DNA of 6,494 nt from Bacteroidota bacterium (lineage in GTDB: Bacteria; Bacteroidota; Ignavibacteria; Ignavibacteriales; Ignavibacteriaceae). Location: positions 1-6,494 of the forward strand of contig JAJYSI010000198.1 of the NCBI GenBank assembly GCA_021793635.1, in the 5' to 3' direction. Below the pieces are notes generated by a model. It saw only the letters and a program-made list of their open reading frames with translations. It had not been told where the DNA came from and searched no databases. This document shows, piece by piece, positions 1 to 5,477 of the stretch. How positions within the stretch are numbered: position 1 is the stretch's first letter; each line of letters begins with the position of its first letter. Both the position numbers and the translations under genes were made by a program.

Positions 1-1165
1 AAACAGGTAAGCGCAATAAAAATATTTTTAATGGAATTGCTTGATGATAATTTTGGATAGAGGAATCTTTTACTAAAACCAAAAAAGATTTTGCCGGAAT
101 ATAAATTTGTTGATTGATTGTCGTGGTTGCCGGCGTTGTTAGAACGTCTGTGACTGACCAGTTTTCCAAGTTAATGGAATCGCTTGAAGTATTGTATATT
201 TCGACCCATTCAGGCTCACCATTAGCAGGATTATACATCACCTCATTTATCAAAATTATTGAAGCAGAAAAGCCAGGTGCAATGGTTTTGTATAAATAAT
301 CGTTTGATTCTACTTGATCGCCCTGGCATAAAACTTTTGCGTAAAATGCTTTTTTATTTTGAAAATTATTTACAATGAAATTGGAGTTAAGTATTGTTGA
401 CTCGTCGGGAGCTAACCGAAGTTGATCAATGTTTGCGAGTAAAATATCAGGCAAAGAATCAAGATCGGTATCTTCAAAAAGTTGTAGAGAATAATTTTCA
501 GTTTTTAGGCCATTATTTTGAATCTTCACTTCAATTTCAAAGCTGTCACCTAAAGTTGGGAAAAGCGGATTTGTAATTATATCGGTAACAGCCAAATCAG
601 ATTCTTTCGGCGAAACCGAGTTTAAAAATCCGGGCGTACCATTAATCTGCAGTGAATTTTTCCAATTTGATTTTGAGCTATCCCCCATTCCTAAAATCTT
701 TTCATCAGAAAATCCTTTATCGTTATTTGCTGAATATATGTATGTGTCAAGAGTATCATCGGAAGAGTTTAGCAAACACACTTGTCTACCAATGGTATTA
801 GCCATTCCCGATGATCCGAAAGAATTATCTTTTATTTTCAACATTAACGTGTTTTTAGGAATTATTGAATTGTAAATTCCGGTTGTAATATCATAATCAC
901 CTTCAAGAATAACTGCATAGGATTTTGGAGGAAGTACCGTACCGAATCCTGTTGAAGTTATTATGTTTGGCTGAGAGGAATAATATTTAAACTTAAAATT
1001 ATTCAAATTCACATAATCATTTTCACTTGTATTATACACCTCAACGAACTCATTATGACCGGTTAGCGGATTAAACATTATTTCATTAATAGTAATTGGA
1101 TTTTTTTGCTGCGGGAAAAAATCGATAGAAACTATCAGAATTAAAAAAAGTAGGAGTTTTTTCAT
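1..1165 (-). CDS. Secreted lamin-tail-domain (LTD) protein with CARDB-like linker, C-terminus cut by window edge
   Basis: An open frame of 388 codons with no stop reads from an ATG at 1165 to the window edge, so only the N-terminal part is present. Residues 1-20 look like a signal peptide: MKK, then a hydrophobic run (LLLFLILIVS), then FFPQQ, so the protein is probably exported. Residues 24 to about 183 form a first lamin-tail domain. It opens with INEIMFNP, followed by EFVEVYNTS, and closes with a GTPGFLNSV motif typical of bacterial LTD proteins. Residues about 188-295 (SDLAVTDI, then VKIQNNG) resemble a CARDB/Ig-like adhesion module. A second LTD starts near residue 304 (INEVMYNP, EWVEIYNTS) and is cut. 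Bacterial LTD proteins are mostly large exported surface or extracellular proteins, often with a C-terminal sorting domain, but the exact role here is unknown. The start is supported by AAGGGG five bases upstream. The domain calls come from reading motifs, not from a profile search. Confidence 0.85.
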   Translation of the reverse strand, partial: MKKLLLFLILIVSIDFFPQQKNPITINEIMFNPLTGHNEFVEVYNTSENDYVNLNNFKFKYYSSQPNIITSTGFGTVLPPKSYAVILEGDYDITTGIYNSIIPKNTLMLKIKDNSFGSSGMANTIGRQVCLLNSSDDTLDTYIYSANNDKGFSDEKILGMGDSSKSNWKNSLQINGTPGFLNSVSPKESDLAVTDIITNPLFPTLGDSFEIEVKIQNNGLKTENYSLQLFEDTDLDSLPDILLANIDQLRLAPDESTILNSNFIVNNFQNKKAFYAKVLCQGDQVESNDYLYKTIAPGFSASIILINEVMYNPANGEPEWVEIYNTSSDSINLENWSVTDVLTTPATTTINQQIYIPAKSFLVLVKDSSIQNYHQAIPLKIFLLRLPV

Positions 1166-1170
1166 GATAT

Positions 1171-1176
1171 CCCCTT
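1171..1176 (-). promoter_or_regulatory. Ribosome binding site of the LTD protein gene
   Basis: On the minus strand AAGGGG lies five bases before the ATG at 1165. It is a good Shine-Dalgarno match and fixes this ATG, which also gives a clean signal peptide at the N-terminus. Confidence 0.7.
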
Positions 1177-1224
1177 ACTAATTGATAAAAAGATTACGCA
1201 AATAATAATAGTAAATTTAGAAAA

Positions 1225-1247
1225 AACTTTTCTTAAAATAAAAAGTT
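1225..1247 (-). terminator. Possible weak AT-rich intrinsic terminator after the SDR gene
   Basis: Just past the SDR stop codon, the minus strand reads AACTTTT, a nine-base loop, then AAAAGTT running into a run of T (plus strand 1221-1226). This gives a 7-bp stem followed by a T-tract, in the right place for a terminator. The stem has only one G:C pair, so it may be inefficient, and read-through into the LTD gene 83 bases downstream is possible. An AT-rich coincidence cannot be excluded. Confidence 0.35.
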
Positions 1248-1248
1248 A

Positions 1249-2007
1249 CTAATATGATTTTGAGATTAACTCAAAAAGAGAATTAGGAATCATCTTCAAA
1301 ATTTTAGCACCTATTGAAGTTGGGAGAGGAAACTGTATTATCCTTTTTTCATTCTTTATTCCGTTAATAATAATTTCTGCTGCTTTTTCGACATTAATTA
1401 GGAAAGGCATTTTAAAGCTATTTTTGTCAGTCATCGGCGTTCGAACGAACCCCGGTTTAACGGTAATGACTTTAATGCTATACCTTTTCAATTCAATTCG
1501 CAGGCTTTCAAGAAAGATAGATGCGGCTGCTTTGCTCGCACAGTAAGCACCGTTTTGAGGAAACCCTCTACCGTCAGCCAAGCTTGAGATGCCTACAATC
1601 CAGCCATTTTTATTTGCTATCATCTCAGGAAGTAATTCTTCAGCAAAATTAAACAATCCAATAACATTGACATCGAAAATTTCCTTTGCTACATCGCTTT
1701 TAAAGTTTATTGTCTTTTGCGGAATGCTTATTCCGGAATTTAAAATTGCGACCTCAACTTTTCCGAACGTGTTTTTGAATTCTTTGATAGCTAACTTAAC
1801 TTCATCTTTTTTACTAACATCGCATTTGACAGATAATATTTTAGCTTGTGGATTTATGAAATTTTTTACTTGATGATCAATAACTTCTTTTCTTCTGGCA
1901 AGCAGAACAAGATTGCAATTTACCAAAGCAAATTTCCTAGCTAATTCCAAACCTATTCCGCTTGAAGCACCTGTTATAAGAATATTTTTATTTTTTAGTT
2001 CAAGCAT
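1249..2007 (-). CDS. SDR-family NAD(P)-dependent oxidoreductase
   Basis: This 252-residue protein has the usual length of a classical short-chain dehydrogenase/reductase: one Rossmann domain, cytosolic, reducing a carbonyl or oxidising an alcohol with NAD(P)H. The glycine-rich cofactor motif TGASSGIG is at residues 12-19. ARR at 37-39, after the second strand, suggests NADP(H) preference. CDV at 62-64 contains the adenine-ring Asp63. The NNAG motif appears as the variant NSG at 90-92. The catalytic tetrad is complete: Asn114, Ser142, Tyr155 and Lys159 (YCASK). PG at 185-186 and Thr190 fit the nicotinamide-binding loop. The substrate cannot be told from the sequence. The C-terminal part (about 205-252) resembles broad-specificity DltE/YqjQ-type SDRs. 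AGAGGG four bases before the ATG supports the start. The gene is divergent from the DUF3109-rpoN operon and lies upstream of the LTD gene on the same strand. Confidence 0.95.
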   Translation of the reverse strand: MLELKNKNILITGASSGIGLELARKFALVNCNLVLLARRKEVIDHQVKNFINPQAKILSVKCDVSKKDEVKLAIKEFKNTFGKVEVAILNSGISIPQKTINFKSDVAKEIFDVNVIGLFNFAEELLPEMIANKNGWIVGISSLADGRGFPQNGAYCASKAAASIFLESLRIELKRYSIKVITVKPGFVRTPMTDKNSFKMPFLINVEKAAEIIINGIKNEKRIIQFPLPTSIGAKILKMIPNSLFELISKSY

Positions 2008-2011
2008 TTTT

Positions 2012-2017
2012 CCCTCT
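2012..2017 (-). promoter_or_regulatory. Ribosome binding site of the SDR gene
   Basis: Minus-strand AGAGGG sits four bases before the ATG at 2007, a good Shine-Dalgarno sequence that supports this start. Confidence 0.6.
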
Positions 2018-2025
2018 TCCGTGTT

Positions 2026-2052
2026 ATTATAATCCGGGACAAAAATAACAAA
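2026..2052 (-). promoter_or_regulatory. Possible promoter of the SDR gene
   Basis: The minus strand carries a perfect TATAAT (2026-2031). A TTTG element lies 17 bases upstream of it (2049-2052). Transcription would start near 2019 and leave a leader of about 12 bases containing the Shine-Dalgarno sequence. The -10 box is strong and the upstream element is weak. In such AT-rich sequence a chance match is quite possible. Confidence 0.35.
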
Positions 2053-2139
2053 GAATCATGAATAAGAAGCTATCAATTTTGAACTGTGGACTTTTCAATT
2101 AGAGAACAAATTATTATCTTTCCATCAAAAATTATTCCA

Positions 2140-2706
2140 ATGTTTGTTAGTAATTTTATTCGTATTGAAGATATATTAGTTCGCCCAGAGATTGCAGAGA
2201 CCAAGTTTGCATGCGATTTAGAAAAATGCAAAGGAGCTTGCTGCACTTTGGAAAGCGAATATGGCGCGCCACTTTTGGAAGAAGAAATAAAAAAAATTGT
2301 TGATGCATTAGCAAAAGCAAAAAAATATCTTCCAGAAAAAAATATTCAAATTATTGAAGCCGATGGTTTTTTTGAAAACAAAGAAGGTGAATTTTTAACG
2401 CGGAGCATCGACAACAAAGATTGCATTTTTGTATATTACAATAATGGAATAGCAAAATGCAGCATTGAAAAAGCTTTTTTTGAAGAAGGAACAGATTTTA
2501 GAAAACCAATTTCATGTCATTTGTTCCCGATTCGCGTTTCTAAATTCGGAGGTGATGTTTTGAGATATGAAAAATTTAGCGATTGTGCCCCCGCATTGGA
2601 GAACGGCGCTAAGAACAATATCAAACTTTTAGATTTTTGTAAAGATTCATTAATAAGATTATATGGGAAAAAATGGTATTCAATATTAAAAGAAACGATC
2701 GAGTGA
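2140..2706 (+). CDS. DUF3109 family cysteine-rich protein (YkgJ-like, probable metal/Fe-S binding)
   Basis: I place the start at the ATG at 2140, giving 188 residues. There the protein begins as the family usually does, with a short N-terminus leading into an IxxxDILV segment and the CDLxxCKGACC cluster. The frame stays open upstream to a GTG at 2086 (206 residues), but those extra residues match nothing I recognise, and neither start has a clear Shine-Dalgarno sequence. Nine cysteines are at residues 25, 30, 34, 35, 95, 107, 126, 149 and 167. These include FACDLEKCKGACC (23-35), CSIE at 107-110, CHLFPIR (126-132) and DCAP near 149. This pattern is that of the DUF3109 / YkgJ-like CxxxxCxxxCC proteins, thought to bind zinc or an iron-sulfur cluster. 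No reaction has been assigned to the family that I can name with confidence. There is no signal peptide or membrane segment, so it is probably cytosolic. Its stop lies four bases before the rpoN ATG, so it is very likely the first gene of the rpoN operon. Confidence 0.85.
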   Translation: MFVSNFIRIEDILVRPEIAETKFACDLEKCKGACCTLESEYGAPLLEEEIKKIVDALAKAKKYLPEKNIQIIEADGFFENKEGEFLTRSIDNKDCIFVYYNNGIAKCSIEKAFFEEGTDFRKPISCHLFPIRVSKFGGDVLRYEKFSDCAPALENGAKNNIKLLDFCKDSLIRLYGKKWYSILKETIE

Positions 2707-2710
2707 AAAC

Positions 2711-4174
2711 ATGTTATCTCTAAGTCAAAAACTTTCGCAGCAACAAAAATTATCGCCGCAGCAAATACAATATCAAAAATTGCTTCAACTAAATACCATG
2801 GCTCTTGAGCAAAGGATTAAAACTGAGCTTGAACTAAATCCAATTCTCGAAGAAGTGATGGACGAGGAGATGGAAATTACAATAGATTCCGAAGAGAAAG
2901 ATAAGAATGATGAAACCAGTGAAGTTGATGAAGATTATGAAAATAATTCCGATGAAGAATTCGAGCTAGAAGATTTTATGAACGATAATGAATTTGAAGG
3001 CGATCGTTCAAACAGAAGTAAAGACGATGAAATTTATCAACCCCTGGCTCCTGCAAAAGAATCAATTAGCGAACATCTTCAAGAGCAATTAAGGATGATT
3101 AGTCTTGATGAGAATATGTTAATGTTGGGAGAGGAAATTATCGGGAATCTGGACGCGGACGGATATTTGAAGACAAGCTTACCTGAAATTTTAAAAGAAC
3201 TTGAAATGTTCGAACATGTTAGCATTGAGCCTGAGGTTGCTGAAGCATTGCTTAAAAGGATTCAAACATTTGACCCGGTAGGGATAGCGTCGAGAAATTT
3301 GCAAGAGTGCCTTCTTGTTCAATTAAGAAATTCTTCTCACGATCCTTACTATTCATATCTTGCTGAAGAAATGCTTGAAAAACACTTCCGTGATTTTACA
3401 CAGAGGCGTTTTGATTCCATAAAACTAAAAATGAATTTGACTGACGAAGGATTAAAAGCCACAATAGATTTGATTCAAAGCTTAAATCCAAAACCGGGCG
3501 AAGGGAATATAGAATCGGTTGAGATGAATCAAATTACACCGGATTTTATAATTGAAAAAGTTGAAGATGATTTTATAATCACTTTGAACGACCGCAGCGT
3601 TCCCTCCGTAACATTAAGCAAAACTTATCTGGAAATGATCGACTCAAATAAAAGGACCAAGAAAACTTCGGAAAGGGATAAGAACACTTATAAGTTTTTG
3701 CGTGAAAAATTTGAATCAGCAAAATGGTTTATCGCATGCATCCAGCAGCGACGTGAAACTCTAATGAAAATTATGCAGGCAATTGTAGAAAAGCAGTATG
3801 AATTTTTCGATAAGGGTCCAAAGTTTTTACGACCAATGATTTACAAAGACATAGCTGATGAAATTAGCATGGATATTTCTACAATAAGCCGTGTGGTTAA
3901 CGGCAAATATGTTCAAAATCCGATGGGAATTCATGAGCTGAAATATTTTTTCAGTGAGGGCTTAAGCACTGACTCCGGCGAAGAGATTTCAAACAAGCAT
4001 ATTAAAGAAAGATTGAAAGAAATTATTTTATCGGAAGATAAAAATTTTCCATACAGCGACGATAAATTAGCCGAGATGCTGAATGACGAAGGTATTCATA
4101 TTGCCAGACGCACCGTAGCAAAATACAGGGAACAGTTAAGGCTTCCAATTGCAAGGCTACGCAGAGAACTATGA
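2711..4174 (+). CDS. rpoN: RNA polymerase sigma-54 factor RpoN
   Basis: This 487-residue protein has the full sigma-54 layout. Region I (about 1-48) is Gln/Leu-rich, with LSQKLSQQQKLSPQQ at the N-terminus and LELNPILEE at its end. It mediates dependence on AAA+ enhancer-binding proteins. Region II (about 49-110) is an unusually acidic linker. The core-polymerase-binding part of region III follows, with IIGNLDADGYL at 143-153 and FDPVGIASRNLQECL further on. A helix-turn-helix lies at about 378-401 (DIADEISMDISTISRVVNGK). The RpoN box ARRTVAKYRE, which reads the -24 promoter element, is at 465-474. The protein directs core RNA polymerase to -24/-12 promoters. The gene starts four bases after the DUF3109 stop and has no strong Shine-Dalgarno sequence, which suggests translational coupling. 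Its stop overlaps the next start as ATGA. No enhancer-binding activator gene and no -24/-12 promoter is visible in the window. The length is normal and no domain is missing. Confidence 0.98.
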   Translation: MLSLSQKLSQQQKLSPQQIQYQKLLQLNTMALEQRIKTELELNPILEEVMDEEMEITIDSEEKDKNDETSEVDEDYENNSDEEFELEDFMNDNEFEGDRSNRSKDDEIYQPLAPAKESISEHLQEQLRMISLDENMLMLGEEIIGNLDADGYLKTSLPEILKELEMFEHVSIEPEVAEALLKRIQTFDPVGIASRNLQECLLVQLRNSSHDPYYSYLAEEMLEKHFRDFTQRRFDSIKLKMNLTDEGLKATIDLIQSLNPKPGEGNIESVEMNQITPDFIIEKVEDDFIITLNDRSVPSVTLSKTYLEMIDSNKRTKKTSERDKNTYKFLREKFESAKWFIACIQQRRETLMKIMQAIVEKQYEFFDKGPKFLRPMIYKDIADEISMDISTISRVVNGKYVQNPMGIHELKYFFSEGLSTDSGEEISNKHIKERLKEIILSEDKNFPYSDDKLAEMLNDEGIHIARRTVAKYREQLRLPIARLRREL

Positions 4175-4845
4175 TAAAATATTCCGTCGATGTTATTGAA
4201 GTATTTCTGCTCTTCGGAATTTTTGGCTACATTCATTCCTATTTAGCTTCATATAGAGTAAAGAATTTTCTAATAAAAAAATTCGGTAGTCTTATAGCAT
4301 TTTATCGTTTAACATATGTTCTCTTCTCATTAATATCATTTGGAGTAATATACAAGATTGCTCCACACCCGGAGTTAATTGTTTATGATCTTCCGTATCC
4401 GTTTGATTTTATAATTTTAATTCCGGAATTCTTGGGGCTTGCCGGTTTACTTTGGACATTCAAATATTTTTCCTCCAAAGAATTTTTAGGAATAAATCAG
4501 ATCTTTCGATGGTATCATCATCAATACAGAATTGATGAACTTGATGAAAAACTAACTTTACGTATTGAAGGACCTTATAAATATTGCCGGCATCCGGTAT
4601 ATTTTTTTTCTATAGTCTTTTTAGCTTTTAGACCGGAGATGAATTTGTTTTATGCGAGCTTTCTTGCCTGCATTATTGCTTATTTTTATGTAGGTTCTTT
4701 TTATGAAGAAATCAAAATGGTAGCGATGTTCGGTCAAATTTATATTGATTATCAAAACCAGGTTCCGAGAATTGTACCGATATATTTATATTGGAATAAA
4801 ATTTTCAACATAGTGAAAAATGTCAAATCAAAACAAATTTTTTAG
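4171..4845 (+). CDS. Integral membrane methyltransferase, ICMT/PEMT-like (isoprenylcysteine carboxyl methyltransferase superfamily)
   Basis: This 224-residue protein is mostly hydrophobic, with about five likely membrane segments (near residues 8-26, 44-62, 78-97, 143-153 and 158-177). The C-terminal half carries the signature of the ICMT/phospholipid-methyltransferase group: GPYKYCRHPVY at 134-144, containing the RHPxY SAM-binding motif, then EE at 179-180, and YxxYxxxVPR at 191-200. The N-terminal half (FGYIHSYLAS at 18-27, then a tyrosine/arginine-containing second helix) recalls the NnrU and MddA-type membrane methyltransferases. The protein probably transfers a methyl group from S-adenosylmethionine to a membrane-associated or small hydrophobic acceptor. 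The acceptor (lipid, thiol, isoprenoid or other) cannot be read from the sequence. The ATG overlaps the rpoN stop by four bases (ATGA), so translation is likely coupled to rpoN. It is probably the last gene of the operon, as 86 non-coding bases follow. Confidence 0.82.
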   Translation: MIKYSVDVIEVFLLFGIFGYIHSYLASYRVKNFLIKKFGSLIAFYRLTYVLFSLISFGVIYKIAPHPELIVYDLPYPFDFIILIPEFLGLAGLLWTFKYFSSKEFLGINQIFRWYHHQYRIDELDEKLTLRIEGPYKYCRHPVYFFSIVFLAFRPEMNLFYASFLACIIAYFYVGSFYEEIKMVAMFGQIYIDYQNQVPRIVPIYLYWNKIFNIVKNVKSKQIF

Positions 4846-4861
4846 AATTGATCTATTAAAG

Positions 4862-4893
4862 TTTGGATTAAAAATTATATGATAATAAATTTA
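4862..4893 (+). promoter_or_regulatory. Possible Bacteroidota-type promoter of hslVU
   Basis: TTTG at 4862-4865 and TAAATTTA at 4886-4893 are separated by 20 bases. They match the Bacteroidota -33 (TTTG) and -7 (TAnnTTTG, here 7 of 8) elements with suitable spacing. Transcription would begin around 4898, about 35 bases before the hslV ATG. A sigma-70-like TATGAT at 4878-4883 is an alternative without a clear -35 partner. The region is very AT-rich, so the match is only suggestive. Confidence 0.35.
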
Positions 4894-4916
4894 AGTTACA
4901 AAAAGTCAAAAATGAA

Positions 4917-4923
4917 AAAGGAG
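4917..4923 (+). promoter_or_regulatory. Ribosome binding site of hslV
   Basis: AAAGGAG ends eight bases before the ATG at 4932. This is the best Shine-Dalgarno sequence in the window. It favours 4932 over the in-frame ATGs at 4938 and 4944, which would sit 14 and 20 bases away, and so supports a seven-residue propeptide on HslV. Confidence 0.75.
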
Positions 4924-4931
4924 CGGCTTAA

Positions 4932-5474
4932 ATGGAAATGACAATGCACGCAACAACAATAATCGGTGTGGTTCATAACGGGGAATCAGCCATTGGCGGT
5001 GACGGTCAGGTAACGCTTGGCAACACAGTTATGAAACATAATGCCGTTAAGATAAGAAAGATATCCGACGGGAAAGTTTTATGCGGGTTTGCTGGCGCAA
5101 CCGCAGATGCTTTTACACTGGTCGAAAAATTTGAAGATAAACTTGGACAATATCGCGGAAATGTTAACCGTGCTGCAGTTGAATTAGCAAAAGAATGGCG
5201 CTCTGATAAGTACCTCCGCAAATTAGAAGCAATGCTTGCAATAGTAGCCGAAGGTAAGGCGCTTATTATTTCTGGCAACGGGGATGTAATAGAACCGGAT
5301 GACCAAATTGTAGCGATTGGTTCCGGAGGAATGTATGCTTTAGCCGCAGCAAGAATGTTAAAAAAATATAGCAACCTTACAGCAAAAGAAATTGTTGCCG
5401 AAGCGCTAAAAGCCGCTTCGGAAATTTGTATATACACAAACGATAAAATTAATGTTGAAGTAATAAAAGAGTAA
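4932..5474 (+). CDS. hslV: ATP-dependent protease HslVU (ClpQY), peptidase subunit HslV
   Basis: HslV is the proteasome-beta-like threonine peptidase that forms a double hexameric ring capped by the HslU ATPase in the cytosol. It degrades unfolded and specific regulatory proteins. The 180 residues are the normal length. By comparison with the E. coli protein, the nucleophile is Thr8 in [11 protein letters not shown]. Residues 1-7 (MEMTMHA) must be removed to expose it. Asp24 (in GGDGQ) and Lys40 fit the conserved catalytic Asp17 and Lys33, and Ser131 (IGSGG, 129-133) fits the conserved active-site Ser. Family blocks are complete: [54 protein letters not shown] and ICIYTN. The HATTI context resembles the Gram-positive (CodW) and Thermotoga forms, where several residues also precede the active residue, more than the E. 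coli form, where only Met is removed. The gene is followed after three bases by hslU and very likely shares its transcript. Confidence 0.97.
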   Translation: MEMTMHATTIIGVVHNGESAIGGDGQVTLGNTVMKHNAVKIRKISDGKVLCGFAGATADAFTLVEKFEDKLGQYRGNVNRAAVELAKEWRSDKYLRKLEAMLAIVAEGKALIISGNGDVIEPDDQIVAIGSGGMYALAAARMLKKYSNLTAKEIVAEALKAASEICIYTNDKINVEVIKE

Positions 5475-5477
5475 CAA

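Noticed and set aside
114..576. Two short plus-strand open frames (114-299 and 394-576)
   Set aside because: They lie antisense to the LTD protein gene, whose 388-codon frame has a signal peptide and clear domain motifs.
1589..1873. Plus-strand open frame of 94 codons opposite the SDR gene
   Set aside because: The SDR gene on the other strand has all catalytic motifs. This frame shows no domain and no upstream signals.
2058..2102. A 14-codon plus-strand ATG frame ahead of the DUF3109 gene, considered as a leader peptide
   Set aside because: There is no Shine-Dalgarno sequence, no run of regulatory codons and no attenuator-like hairpin. It also overlaps the GTG-start version of the next gene, and chance explains it.
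4846..4931. Search for a terminator after the methyltransferase gene
   Set aside because: The spacer is AT-rich, but I found no inverted repeat with G:C pairs followed by a T-run. Read-through into hslVU cannot be ruled out.
1166..4931. Search for sigma-54 (-24/-12, GG-N10-GC) promoters in the three intergenic spacers
   Set aside because: No spacer shows the GG and GC pair with correct spacing and context, so there is no sign of rpoN autoregulation or of sigma-54 control of hslVU here.
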